The notes: generated by a model from the letters alone, not told the origin. DNA of 64,000 nt from Chthonobacter albigriseus (GCF_013839445.1 NZ_JACDIT010000001.1:1467935-1531934); one strand, 5' to 3'; counted from the first letter of the stretch, positions 52,203-61,013 are shown. Translations and numbers: made by a program.

Positions 52203-53023
52203 AGGTGGTCTCCCGCACCCATCGCGGAGTGCAGCGCCTCCGAAACCGTCCGGCAGGTCGCGTTGTAGGTGTCCGACGTCCGGAAATCCTCGTCGCGGAC
52301 CGTCGGCCCGTCCACCGTCACCGTCCGCACCACCCGCCCCGGCCGGGCAGCCATGACCACGATCCGGCTGGACAGGTAGACGCTCTCGTAGACCGAGTGG
52401 GTCACGAACACCACCGTCCACCCGAGCTGCGCCTTCAGCCGCAGGATGTCGTTGTTGAGCTTGAATCGCGTGATCTCGTCCAGCGCCGCGAACGGCTCGT
52501 CCATCAGGAGCAGCTGCGGCCGGGTGACCAGCGCGCGCGCGATCGACACCCGCATCTTCATGCCGCCGGAGAGTTCGCGCGGGTAGGCCTTCGCGAAGCT
52601 CGCGAGCCCGACCAGATCGAGCGCCTCCATCACGCTGGCGCGGACCGAGGCCTTCGACTGCCCTTTCAGTCGAAGCGGCAGCCAGACGTTGTGGAACACG
52701 TCCGCCCAGGGCATGAGCGTCGGCTCCTGGAACACGAAGCCGATCGACCGTTCCGGACTGCCTGTCGCATCATGCATCGTCCGCGGCCACTCGATCGACC
52801 CGGAGGACGGCTGACCCAGCCCTGCGATGATCCTGAGCGCCGTGGACTTGCCGCACCCGGATGGGCCGAGCAGGCTCAGGAACTCGCCCTCGTGCACGTC
52901 GAGATCCAGGCCGGAGAGCGCCAGGGTCCCGTTTGAGAAGGTCTTGTTCACGCCCGCAAGGCGCACCACCGTCGGCGACGTCGGGAGGGTGTCCGCCGTG
53001 GCCGTGTTCGCACTGGACGACAT
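52199..53023 (-). CDS. ABC transporter ATPase, SsuB/TauB type
   Basis: The 274-residue ATPase shows the Walker A GPSGCGKST, Q-loop FQEPTLMPW, signature LSGGMKMRVSIARAL and Walker B LLLMDEPFAALDE, with the H-loop in FVTHSVYESVYLS. It powers the permease encoded just downstream. Its stop codon overlaps the permease start. Confidence 0.94.
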   Translation of the reverse strand: MSSSANTATADTLPTSPTVVRLAGVNKTFSNGTLALSGLDLDVHEGEFLSLLGPSGCGKSTALRIIAGLGQPSSGSIEWPRTMHDATGSPERSIGFVFQEPTLMPWADVFHNVWLPLRLKGQSKASVRASVMEALDLVGLASFAKAYPRELSGGMKMRVSIARALVTRPQLLLMDEPFAALDEITRFKLNNDILRLKAQLGWTVVFVTHSVYESVYLSSRIVVMAARPGRVVRTVTVDGPTVRDEDFRTSDTYNATCRTVSEALHSAMGAGDHL

Positions 53024-53117
53024 CGATGATTACCTCGGCGGCCCTGGCCGCCCTTCCGTTACGCATGGACACGGGGCCCGGCCGTCCAGGCCGCGCCCCG
53101 CTGGTCTCGCCAGATCG

Positions 53118-54134
53118 TCAGCCGCCCAGCGCCTTCTTTACGTCCAGTCCGACGCCCTTGCAGACGAACTTCAGCGTGTAGGCCTTCGAGACATCCACGC
53201 CGGCCTCCACCACCTTGGACGCCACCATCTTGTCGAAGAACGACTTGTGCTGCTCGTCCGTCATGCAGCCGATACCCTTCTCCAGCGCCGCGCCGGACTC
53301 CACGATGCCGTATTCCTTCATCTTGGCGATCGAGAAGGCGATCTGCTCGTCGGTCATCTCCGGATTGTCGGTCTTGATCAGGTCGTTGGCAGCCTTGTTG
53401 TCGCCGTAGAGATAGGTGTACCAGCCGATCGCGGTCGCATCGACGAAGCGCTGCACGAGATCGGGGTTCTCGTCGACGAGCTTCTGCTGCGCTTCGATCG
53501 TGGTCGAATAGGTGTCGAAGCCCTCGTCGGCCAGCAGGAAGATCTTCGGCTTCCAGCCCGCCTGCCGCTCGACTTCGAACGGCTCCGAGGTGAGGTAGCC
53601 CTGCTGCGCCGACTGCGGATCCGCGATGAACGGCGCCGGGTTGAAGGTATAGGGCTTGTACTGCTCGTCCTTGAACCCGGGATAGGCCGACTTCATCCAC
53701 TGGAACCCGCTGATGAACAGGTCCTTGCCGAGGAAGATCGTCGGCAGCTTGGCGAGATCCGCGAAGGTTTCGATACCCTGGTCGGGATGCGCCATCAGGA
53801 TCTGCGGATCCTTCTGGAAGATCGCGGCCACAGTAACAGTCGGGATGCGCTGCTTCACCGCATCGAAGGACTCCAGCATGTTGCCGCCCATGTAGAACTC
53901 GATCTGGCCGGCCACCAGCAGCGAGCGGTTGGCGGCCTGCGGGCCACCCTGGCGGATCGTCACCTTGAGGCCGAACTTTTCGTAGGTGCCGTCCGCGACG
54001 GCCTGGTAGTAGCCGCCGTGCTCCGCCTGGGCGAGCCAGTTGGTGCCGAACGAGACTTCATCAAGGGCGATGGCCGGCTGCACGCCGATGGCGGCAAACG
54101 CGGCTGCGGCAAGAATGGGAACGGTCTTGGTCAT
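53118..54134 (-). CDS. NMT1/THI5-type substrate-binding protein of ABC importer
   Basis: The 338-residue protein has a signal peptide (MTKTVPILAAAAFAAIGVQPAIA) and an NMT1/THI5-like fold: VSFGTNWLAQAEHGGYYQAVADGTYEKFGL, IRQGGPQAANRSLLVAGQIEFYMGG (in parts) and FADLAKLPTIFLG. This family binds pyrimidine precursors of thiamine or related aromatic compounds. It heads the minus-strand nucleobase operon (binding protein, ATPase, permease, codA, FAD oxidoreductase) and diverges from the RidA-like gene across a repeat-rich gap. The likely ligand is cytosine or a related pyrimidine, judged from codA alone. Confidence 0.88.
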   Translation of the reverse strand: MTKTVPILAAAAFAAIGVQPAIALDEVSFGTNWLAQAEHGGYYQAVADGTYEKFGLKVTIRQGGPQAANRSLLVAGQIEFYMGGNMLESFDAVKQRIPTVTVAAIFQKDPQILMAHPDQGIETFADLAKLPTIFLGKDLFISGFQWMKSAYPGFKDEQYKPYTFNPAPFIADPQSAQQGYLTSEPFEVERQAGWKPKIFLLADEGFDTYSTTIEAQQKLVDENPDLVQRFVDATAIGWYTYLYGDNKAANDLIKTDNPEMTDEQIAFSIAKMKEYGIVESGAALEKGIGCMTDEQHKSFFDKMVASKVVEAGVDVSKAYTLKFVCKGVGLDVKKALGG

Positions 54135-54414
54135 GAGCCCCTCTGCGAACGTGCCCGCGATTGCGAAAGCGGTGCTGTGGTTTAGGTCCGGCAGCCGGTG
54201 GCAAGACGCATGCCACCTGACATACGTCGGTGCCGACGTATCGAACCCGACGCCCTCTCTACGGACCGGGATGCTAGTCTGGATCGCATGCCGCTAAAAG
54301 CGGCAATCGCATGCCGCGACACGACTTTTCCTGACATCTTCTTGAGCTTGTGCCCAATGGCGAGGCTGCCCTAGGGTGGGCCGATCTGACCCTCTTCGCC
54401 AACAGCCGGAAAGC
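54135..54414. promoter_or_regulatory. Repeat-rich divergent control region of the nucleobase module
   Basis: In 280 bp there are three perfect inverted repeats and one direct repeat. They are: 54197-54203 with 54211-54217 (7-bp arms), 54222-54230 with 54233-54241 (9-bp arms, 2-bp spacer), 54290-54295 with 54299-54304 (6-bp arms), and a 12-bp direct repeat at 54283-54294 and 54306-54317 (start to start 23 bp, about two helical turns). The density suggests one or more operators for a dimeric regulator. No regulator gene is nearby. Confidence 0.55.
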
Positions 54415-54807
54415 ATGGCCGAAAGCCTTAACCCGACCGGAATCAGGCCTCCCTTCGGCCGCTACAGCCACGGCCTGCGCGTGCCGCCGGGAGCCGAGAT
54501 CGTCGTGACCTCGGGGCAGCTCGGCATCCATCCGAACGACACAATCCCCGACGGGGTCGAGGCGCAGGCGGAGATCTGCTTCCGCTCGATCGGCGCCATC
54601 CTGGCTGAAGCCGGCATGACCTTCGCCGACGTCATCCGCCTCAACGCCTTCGTCACCCGGCGCGAGGATTTTCAAGCCTACATGGCCGTACGCGACCGCT
54701 ATGTCGGCGCCCCGCTTCCGGCCTCCACGCTCGTCATCGTCGGCGGCTTCACCCGCCCCGAATTCCTGGTCGAGGTCGAAGCCACGGCCGCTCGCATTCC
54801 TGCCTGA
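54415..54807 (+). CDS. RidA/YjgF-family protein lacking the canonical active-site arginine
   Basis: The 130-residue RidA-fold protein has VTSGQLGI, QAEICFRSIGAILAEAGMTFADVI and VEVEATA. In canonical imine deaminases a conserved Arg follows Pro-Ala (PARS); here the segment reads LPASTLV, so the catalytic Arg is replaced by Ser. It therefore probably belongs to a Rid subgroup with a different activity. It begins 28 bp after a possible regulator-rich region and is 35 bp upstream of the amidohydrolase gene, so it is probably cotranscribed with it. Confidence 0.85.
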   Translation: MAESLNPTGIRPPFGRYSHGLRVPPGAEIVVTSGQLGIHPNDTIPDGVEAQAEICFRSIGAILAEAGMTFADVIRLNAFVTRREDFQAYMAVRDRYVGAPLPASTLVIVGGFTRPEFLVEVEATAARIPA

Positions 54808-54842
54808 CCGTCGACCCGTCTCCTCCCAGCGAGAAAGCCACC

Positions 54843-56186
54843 ATGCGTCTCTGGATCAAGGACCCTCTCGCCATCCTCGCCGACGGAGCCGGCGGCGGCA
54901 TCGTCGTCGAGGACGGCCGGATCGTCGAATGCCTCGCCTCCGGAACCGCCCCCACGTCGCCGGTCGACTCCGTCTTCGATGCCTCCCGGCACGTGGTCAT
55001 CCCGGGTCTGGTGAACACCCATCACCACATGTTCCAGACACTGACGCGCGCTCACCCCAAGGCGATCAACAAGGAGCTGTTTCCCTGGCTGGAAGCGCTG
55101 TTTCCGATCTGGGCCAGGAACGTCAATCCGGACAACCTGAGGCTCGCCACCCGTCTCAGCCTGACCGAGCTCCTGATGTCCGGCTGCACCACGGTGTCGG
55201 ACCACCAGTACCTGTTCCCGCCCGGCCTCGACGATGCCATGGACATTCAGGCCGAGGAGGCCACGGCTCTCGGCATGCGGATGACCTTGACCCGCGGCTC
55301 CCTGAACATGACCGTGGAGGACGGCGGCAACGCCATCGCGGGCGCCGTGCAGGACAAGGACACCATCCTTGCCGACTGCGAGCGCGTCCTCGGCCGCTAC
55401 CACGACGCGTCCGAAGGCTCGATGCTGCAGGTGGCGCTCGCGCCCTGCGCGCCCTTCAACGTCACCAAGGCGCTGATGGTGGAGACCGCCGCCCTCGCCG
55501 AACGCTTCGACTGCGCCCTCCACACCCACCTCGCCGAGACGCGCGACGAGGTGGCCTACTGCCGCGAGCGCTTCAACTGCACCACCGTCGACTACATCGA
55601 GGACTGCGGCTGGCTCACCGACCGCACCTGGCTCGCCCACGGCATCCACTTCAACGACGAGGAGGTCGGTCGCCTCGGCCGTCACGGCGTCGGGGTCTGT
55701 CACTGCCCGACCTCCAACATGGTCCTCGCCTCCGGTCAGTGCCGGACCAAGGAACTGGAAGCGGCCGGGGGCAAGGTCGGCCTCGGCGTGGACGGCTCGG
55801 CCTCCAACGATAATTCCAACCTCATCGAGGGTGTCCGGCACGCGTTGATGATCAACCGTCTGACCTACGACGCCGCCTCCGTCACCCACTTCGACGTCTT
55901 CCGCTGGGCAACCGAAGGCTCGGCCAAGTGTCTGCGTCGCTCCGACATCGGCACCATTGCGGTCGGCAAGCAGGCGGACCTGGCCCTCTACACCCTCGAC
56001 GAACTCCGCTTCTCCGGCGCCGGTGACCCGCTGGCCGCGCTGGTTCTCTGCGGCGCCCACCGGGCCGACCGCGTCATGGTGAAGGGCGACTGGAAGGTCG
56101 TCGACGGCATGCCGACAGGTGTCGACGTCGCCCGACTGCGCTATGAACATGGGCAGGCCGCGCGGCGATTCCTGGAGCCGCTCTGA
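54843..56186 (+). CDS. 8-oxoguanine deaminase-like amidohydrolase
   Basis: The 447-residue amidohydrolase has the metal motif NTHHHMFQ, HTHLAET, WLAHGIHF and the late metal-ligand segment GVDGSASNDNSNLIEG. The last pattern is one I associate with 8-oxoguanine deaminases (uric acid-forming); related ATZ/TRZ enzymes usually have a different sequence here. The reaction would be 8-oxoguanine plus water to urate plus ammonia. Isoxanthopterin or S-adenosylhomocysteine/guanine deaminase-type substrates remain possible. It sits between the RidA-like gene (35 bp) and a creatininase-family gene (26 bp), all plus strand. No uricase gene is in the window. Confidence 0.82.
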   Translation: MRLWIKDPLAILADGAGGGIVVEDGRIVECLASGTAPTSPVDSVFDASRHVVIPGLVNTHHHMFQTLTRAHPKAINKELFPWLEALFPIWARNVNPDNLRLATRLSLTELLMSGCTTVSDHQYLFPPGLDDAMDIQAEEATALGMRMTLTRGSLNMTVEDGGNAIAGAVQDKDTILADCERVLGRYHDASEGSMLQVALAPCAPFNVTKALMVETAALAERFDCALHTHLAETRDEVAYCRERFNCTTVDYIEDCGWLTDRTWLAHGIHFNDEEVGRLGRHGVGVCHCPTSNMVLASGQCRTKELEAAGGKVGLGVDGSASNDNSNLIEGVRHALMINRLTYDAASVTHFDVFRWATEGSAKCLRRSDIGTIAVGKQADLALYTLDELRFSGAGDPLAALVLCGAHRADRVMVKGDWKVVDGMPTGVDVARLRYEHGQAARRFLEPL

Positions 56187-56212
56187 TCCGCGGCTCGACC
56201 GAGAAGGACACC

Positions 56213-57013
56213 ATGCCTGCCCTGCCCCGCCGCTACTGGCACGAGATGACGACCGTCGATTTTCGCGACGCCGACACGTCCTCCTGGATTGCCGTCCTGC
56301 CCGTCGCTGCGATCGAGCAACACGGCCCTCACCTGCCCGTGTTCACCGATACCTGCGTGGCCGAGGGCCAGGTCCGCCGGGTCATCGAACTGGCCCCGGC
56401 CGACCTGCCGTTCACCGTTCTGCCGGTCCAGGCGGTCGCCAAGTCCAACGAGCACATTTCGGCACCGGGCACCCTCACGCTGGATTGGGAGACCGTCACG
56501 AAGGTCTGGCTGGAGATCGGCGACTCCATTGCCCGGGCCGGCGTGCGCAAGCTGGTGATCGTCACCTCCCACGGCGGCAACGTGCCGATCATGGACATCG
56601 TCGCGCGCGAACTCCGCATTCGATACGGGATGCTCGTCGTCGCCACGTCCTGGGCCCGTTTCGGCCAGCCGGAGGGCGTCTTCCCGGCCGAGGAGTTCGT
56701 CTACGGCATCCACGGCGGCGACGTTGAAACCTCGCTGATGCTCCACCTGAGGCCTGACCTCGTGCGAATGGATCACGCAGAGGATTTTCGTTCTACCCAG
56801 CACACCATGATCGAGACGATGAAGCATCTGCGGGTCCATGGAGCGATCCAGTACGGCTGGAAAGCGGGAGACCTGAACCCGCATGGGGTGGTCGGAAATG
56901 CTGCAGCCGCAACTGCGGAGAAAGGGCGCCAATCCCTGGATCATGCCGCACAGGGATTTGTCGATCTTCTCCACGACGTCGAACGCTTCCGGATGAGTTC
57001 CTTGTCCGACTGA
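56213..57013 (+). CDS. Creatininase-family metal-dependent amidohydrolase
   Basis: The 266-residue protein has the creatininase metal site: EQHGPHLPVFTD near residues 34-46, SHGGN near 124 and YGIHGGDVETS near 162, providing His, Asp and Glu ligands. The family opens cyclic amides such as creatinine or deamidates other small substrates (for example in purine- and pterin-like pathways). The last third is less conserved, and no clear specificity motif is visible. It closes the RidA / 8-oxoguanine deaminase / creatininase triad. Downstream the sequence becomes A/T-rich and non-coding. Confidence 0.88.
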   Translation: MPALPRRYWHEMTTVDFRDADTSSWIAVLPVAAIEQHGPHLPVFTDTCVAEGQVRRVIELAPADLPFTVLPVQAVAKSNEHISAPGTLTLDWETVTKVWLEIGDSIARAGVRKLVIVTSHGGNVPIMDIVARELRIRYGMLVVATSWARFGQPEGVFPAEEFVYGIHGGDVETSLMLHLRPDLVRMDHAEDFRSTQHTMIETMKHLRVHGAIQYGWKAGDLNPHGVVGNAAAATAEKGRQSLDHAAQGFVDLLHDVERFRMSSLSD

Positions 57014-57306
57014 GCCATAAATTATACGATCAATGAAACTCGTGACGGCTAGTAAATTTACCGAGTGATCAAAGATCGTACGAGTTCGGCTCACACATTT
57101 CGAAAACTTAATGCTTTTCCAATCCCTGTTGGAAGAACAAGCCCCGCCAATCGTTAGTCCAAGAGCTATGGGAACATAGGAAGAACATAAGAATGGGCGT
57201 AGGGATCACGGAAACGTGAGAAGAATGGCTTGACCTTCCAGCTGCTGGAAGCGCCATCACCGTTCCGCGTTCAGAGGTCCGTGGATCGGCCCGAAGGAAA
57301 AACACC
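57014..57306. other. Gap upstream of copA
   Basis: This 293-bp region has no supportable gene. The first half is A/T-rich for this genome. A perfect inverted repeat TTCCAA / TTGGAA with a 6-bp spacer lies at 57117-57122 and 57129-57134. The second half holds the copA operator/promoter at 57230-57260. No second terminator was recognised. Confidence 0.55.
57230..57260 (+). promoter_or_regulatory. CueR/HmrR-type (MerR family) operator and promoter of copA
   Basis: A TTGACC -35 element (57230-57235) overlaps a 17-bp perfect palindrome CTTCCAGC-T-GCTGGAAG (57235-57251), with TTCC and GGAA separated by seven bases, as in CueR boxes. The -10 equivalent lies near 57255-57260 (CATCAC, weak), giving the long 19-bp spacer typical of MerR-activated promoters. 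No cueR/hmrR gene is in the window. Confidence 0.65.
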
Positions 57307-59538
57307 ATGAACTCTCTCCCCCTCCAGCAGCAACGGCCCCACGTGTTCGACGTGCGTGGAATGACCTGCGCCGCCTGCGCAGCGCGGATCGAAACGGTGC
57401 TTGCAAAGACGCCTGGCGTTGCAGGAGCAACCGTGAACCTGGCCCTGGAGCGAGCCGACGTGTTGTTGGATCCCGGAACGGATGACAGCGTCGTTGTCGA
57501 GGCCGTGGACCGGGCGGGATATGAGGCGACGCCCCGGGCCTCCGACCCGGCGGAACGCCGCCGGCAGCGCGAGGCGGAAGAGGTTGCGCGACGGGCGGCC
57601 TACCGAAGCACGCTCGCGATCTTTACGGTATCCGCCCTGCTGACCGCCCCCTTTCTTGGCCAGATGGTGGCGATGGCAACCGGTGGCGGTCACTGGATGT
57701 CGCCCTGGTTGGAGTTCGCCCTCGCCTCCGTGGTCCAGGCAGTCGCCGGCGCGCGCTTCTACAGGGGCGCGACCAAGGCGCTCCGCGGCGGTTCTGCCAA
57801 CATGGACGTGCTCGTCGCCCTCGGCACCACGGCGGCTTGGGCCTTCTCGGCCTGGATGGTGATCGCCCGCGGACACCACGCGGCCGGTCACCTCTATTTC
57901 GAGGCTTCCGCCACGGTCTTGACCCTGGTCCTCCTCGGCAAGCTGCTGGAGGAACGCGCCAAGGCCGGCACCACGGCCGCCGTACGCGCCCTGATGGCGC
58001 TGCGCCCCGACAAGGCGACGCGCCTTCGCGACGGCGTCGAGGAGACCGTTGCGATCGAGGCTGTCGCAGCGGGCGATCTCGTTCTCGTTCGGCCGGGCGA
58101 GCGCATTCCGGTCGACGGCCGCGTGGAGACCGGCGAAGGCCATGCCGACGAAAGCCTGGTTACTGGCGAAAGCGTTCCGGTGGTCAAGCATCCCGGCGAC
58201 GCCGTGATCGCCGGCTCGATCAACGGCGAGGGAGCGCTGGTGCTGCGCGTATCGGCCACCGGCGAGGATACCGCCCTTGCCCGCATAACGCGGCTGGTGG
58301 AAAGCGCCCAGAGCGGCAAGGCGCCGATCCAGATGCTCGTGGACCGCATCAGCGCGATCTTCGTCCCCGTCGTCCTCGGCATCGCCGTCGTCGTTCTCGT
58401 CGGCTGGCTGATTGCCGGCGCCGGCCTTGAAACCGCACTCGTGGCGGCGGTGTCGGTGCTGGTGATCGCCTGTCCCTGCGCGCTCGGGCTGGCGACACCG
58501 ACCGCCCTCGTCGCCGGCACAGGCGCGGCGGCCAGGGCCGGCATCCTAATCAAGGACATCGATACGCTGGAGCGCGCCGTCGCGGTCGACGCGGTGATCT
58601 TCGACAAGACCGGCACGTTGACAGCAGGCCGCCCCGCACTCGTCTCCATCGCTGCGGCATCCGGGCAGACCGAGGAAACCGTTCTGGCCGCCGCCGCCGC
58701 CGTCCAGCACTTCAGCGAGCACCCTCTCGCCAAGGCCGTGACGGAGGCCGCCGCAGCGCGCGCGATCGACATGCCGCGCGCAACTGGGTTCCGCTCCCTT
58801 ACCGCCCGCGGTGTTCTGGCCACTGTCGAAGGGCGACGCGTCGCCGTCGGCAACGCGGCCCTGCTCTCCGAACTCGGCATCGAGCCCGGTCCTTTGGCCG
58901 GTGCGCATCGACAGTTCGAGGCCGCAGCCCGGACCGCCGTCTTCGTCGCGCAGGGAGATCACGTGATCGGGGTTCTCGGCCTTGCCGATCCCGTGCGTCC
59001 GGAAGCCCGGCAAGCCGTGGCCGATCTCCGCGAACGCGGCATCGAGAGCCGGATGCTGACCGGCGACAATGCCGGGGTCGCCGCAGCGGTCGCTTCCGAG
59101 TTGTCGCTGTCCGGCTGGCGCGGCCCCGTCCGCCCCGAGGACAAGGCGTCCGAGGTGCAGGCGCTGCAGAAGGCGGGCAAGGTCGTCGCCATGGTCGGAG
59201 ACGGCATCAATGACGCACCGGCGCTGGCTGCGGCGGATGTGGGCATTGCGATGGGAACCGGCACGGACGTCGCGATGGAGACCGCCTCCGTGACTCTGAT
59301 GCGGCCGGATCCACGCCTCGTCGCGGCGGCGCTCGACATCGCGCGGGCCACCCGCGCCAAGATCCGCCAGAACCTCTTCTGGGCCTTCGCCTACAACGTG
59401 ATCGGCATCCCGCTCGCCGCCTTCGGGCTGCTCACGCCGGCGCTGGCCGGTGCGGCCATGGCGCTCTCGTCGGTGTCGGTCGTCACAAACGCCGGGCTCC
59501 TCACCCGTTGGAAACCGCAACTCCGGACGCTTGATTAG
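57307..59538 (+). CDS. copA: Copper-exporting P1B-type ATPase
   Basis: The 743-residue pump has one N-terminal heavy-metal domain with GMTCAAC (C21 and C24), eight predicted membrane helices, the CPC ion-binding motif C389-P-C391, TGES in the actuator domain, the phosphorylation motif DKTGT at D433, the SEHPLAK motif of copper pumps and GDGIND at D632. The final helices carry YNVIGIP and MALSSVSVV. It exports Cu(I) from the cytosol. The upstream palindrome indicates activation by copper through a MerR-type regulator. It converges with tspO, the two stops overlapping by 4 bp (59535-59538). Confidence 0.96.
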   Translation: MNSLPLQQQRPHVFDVRGMTCAACAARIETVLAKTPGVAGATVNLALERADVLLDPGTDDSVVVEAVDRAGYEATPRASDPAERRRQREAEEVARRAAYRSTLAIFTVSALLTAPFLGQMVAMATGGGHWMSPWLEFALASVVQAVAGARFYRGATKALRGGSANMDVLVALGTTAAWAFSAWMVIARGHHAAGHLYFEASATVLTLVLLGKLLEERAKAGTTAAVRALMALRPDKATRLRDGVEETVAIEAVAAGDLVLVRPGERIPVDGRVETGEGHADESLVTGESVPVVKHPGDAVIAGSINGEGALVLRVSATGEDTALARITRLVESAQSGKAPIQMLVDRISAIFVPVVLGIAVVVLVGWLIAGAGLETALVAAVSVLVIACPCALGLATPTALVAGTGAAARAGILIKDIDTLERAVAVDAVIFDKTGTLTAGRPALVSIAAASGQTEETVLAAAAAVQHFSEHPLAKAVTEAAAARAIDMPRATGFRSLTARGVLATVEGRRVAVGNAALLSELGIEPGPLAGAHRQFEAAARTAVFVAQGDHVIGVLGLADPVRPEARQAVADLRERGIESRMLTGDNAGVAAAVASELSLSGWRGPVRPEDKASEVQALQKAGKVVAMVGDGINDAPALAAADVGIAMGTGTDVAMETASVTLMRPDPRLVAAALDIARATRAKIRQNLFWAFAYNVIGIPLAAFGLLTPALAGAAMALSSVSVVTNAGLLTRWKPQLRTLD

Positions 59539-60086
59539 CCGTTGAGCATCACAATCGCAGCGTTGAGCGCCGTGGCGAAGCTGACCCACGCCAGATACGG
59601 GAGCAAGGCGTAGGCAAAGCCGCCGATCACCGGACGCGCGGCGAGGATCGTCCAGACGATCGCCGCCCAGAGCAGGACGATCACGACAAGCGCCGCCGTC
59701 GGCGCATGGAGGCCGAAGAACACCAGCGACCACGAGACGTTCAGCATCAACTGAACGATGAAGGCGAGCAGCGCCCGCGACCGGGCGGCCTGCGAGTCAG
59801 GCGTGGGAGCCCGCGTGCGCCAGATCTGCCAGAGCACGACGCCCATGATCGCATAGAGCACCGTCCAGACCGGCCCGAACACCCAGTCGGGCGGACTGAA
59901 CGAGGGCTTGGCCAACGTCCGGTACCAGCCGTCGATCTCCGGCGTCGTCACCGCCCCGCCGATCCCCGCGGCAGCGAAACAGAGTGCCAGGCAGAGAACG
60001 AGCGCGAGCGGCGCAAACGGCCGCGGCCGCATCGCCGGCGGTTCGCTCGGGAGGCTGCCCCGCGGAGAGGACTGGGTTGCGGACAT
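59535..60086 (-). CDS. tspO: TspO/MBR family tryptophan-rich sensory protein
   Basis: The 183-residue membrane protein has five predicted helices and the TspO signatures WYRTLAKPSFSPPDWVFGPVW (in parts), NVSWSLVFFGLH and LPYLAWVSFATALNAAI. The proline-rich loop and W-rich sequence are typical. Bacterial TspO proteins bind porphyrins and respond to oxygen, stress or light. The start at 60086 has AAGGAA about 8 bp upstream; an in-frame ATG at 60155 is too far. Additional N-terminal residues (about 25) precede the first helix, slightly longer than usual. Confidence 0.9.
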   Translation of the reverse strand: MSATQSSPRGSLPSEPPAMRPRPFAPLALVLCLALCFAAAGIGGAVTTPEIDGWYRTLAKPSFSPPDWVFGPVWTVLYAIMGVVLWQIWRTRAPTPDSQAARSRALLAFIVQLMLNVSWSLVFFGLHAPTAALVVIVLLWAAIVWTILAARPVIGGFAYALLPYLAWVSFATALNAAIVMLNG

Positions 60087-60188
60087 GCGCAAGGTTCCTT
60101 TTCTGATCCCTTTCCAAGTCAACGCTGAAGCTCGCTGAAAGCTCCCTCGGCTCACGCCGCCGTCCGGCGCTCGATCGCGACGGGCCGG

Positions 60189-61013
60189 TCAGCCGAGCAG
60201 CGTCTCCCGGATGAGATGCCAGCTCGCCTCGTCCGGCGCCAGGATCAGCCCGCCCGTACGATGTTCCGGCCGATAGGGGCTGCCGTCGAACCGTGCCGAA
60301 TAGCCGCCCGCCTCCCGGTGGATCAGCGCGCTCGCCGCAAAATCCCAGGGCGACAGCTTGCCGTAGAGCGCGAAGTGCCCGCCGCCCTCCACGATCATCT
60401 TCATCTCCTGGCCGCCGCAGCGATACTGATAGGTGCCCCAGAACCGGCCCATTCCGGCGAGGATGCGGCTGCGCTCCGGCTCCTCCGTGTAGGACCAGGA
60501 CACGGCGCCGTGCATCTCGCCGAGCGGAGCGGGCATGGCAACGCGGACCGCCCGCCGGGGCTGGTTCGGCCCCTCCAGAAAGGAGCCGCCGCCCCGGATC
60601 GCCGAGGTCCAGTCGTCCCGGATCGGATCGTAGAGCACGCCGGCGACCGTCTCGCCGCCCTCCACCACCGCCGCGATCATCGCGAAGGCCGGGATGCCGT
60701 TGGCGTAGTTGAACGTGCCATCGATCGGATCGATCACGATCGCCCGTTCCGCCGTCGCAAGCCGGTCGACGATCGACTTGTCCCGCTCGAAGATCTCCTC
60801 GCCTACGAACAGAACGTCGCCGTAGCGCGCCTTCACCCGTGCCTCGATGAAGCGCTCCGCCGCCTCGTCCGCGATCGTCACCAGGTCCGACGCATGGCTC
60901 TTCGCCTTGACGTCGTCCGCGCCGAGCCGGGCGAAGCGCGGCAGCACCTCGGCCTTGGCCGCGTCGCGCAGGATCGTGATCAGGTCGGCAAGTTCTTCGG
61001 AGGAAAACGGCAT
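60189..61013 (-). CDS. Inositol monophosphatase-family phosphatase
   Basis: The 274-residue protein carries the family metal motifs GEE (71-73), DPIDGT (95-100) and LSPWDFAAS near residue 215. It resembles inositol-1-monophosphatase, 3'(2'),5'-bisphosphate nucleotidase and histidinol-phosphatase relatives; the substrate cannot be chosen from motifs alone. It is 102 bp upstream of tspO on the same strand and 111 bp downstream of mcd, without evidence of a shared promoter. Confidence 0.88.
   Translation of the reverse strand: MPFSSEELADLITILRDAAKAEVLPRFARLGADDVKAKSHASDLVTIADEAAERFIEARVKARYGDVLFVGEEIFERDKSIVDRLATAERAIVIDPIDGTFNYANGIPAFAMIAAVVEGGETVAGVLYDPIRDDWTSAIRGGGSFLEGPNQPRRAVRVAMPAPLGEMHGAVSWSYTEEPERSRILAGMGRFWGTYQYRCGGQEMKMIVEGGGHFALYGKLSPWDFAASALIHREAGGYSARFDGSPYRPEHRTGGLILAPDEASWHLIRETLLG

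Noticed and set aside
54135-54414. TPP riboswitch upstream of an NMT1/THI5-type binding protein
   Set aside because: No CTGAGA-type or other conserved thiamine-element cores were found on either strand. The repeats present look like protein operators.
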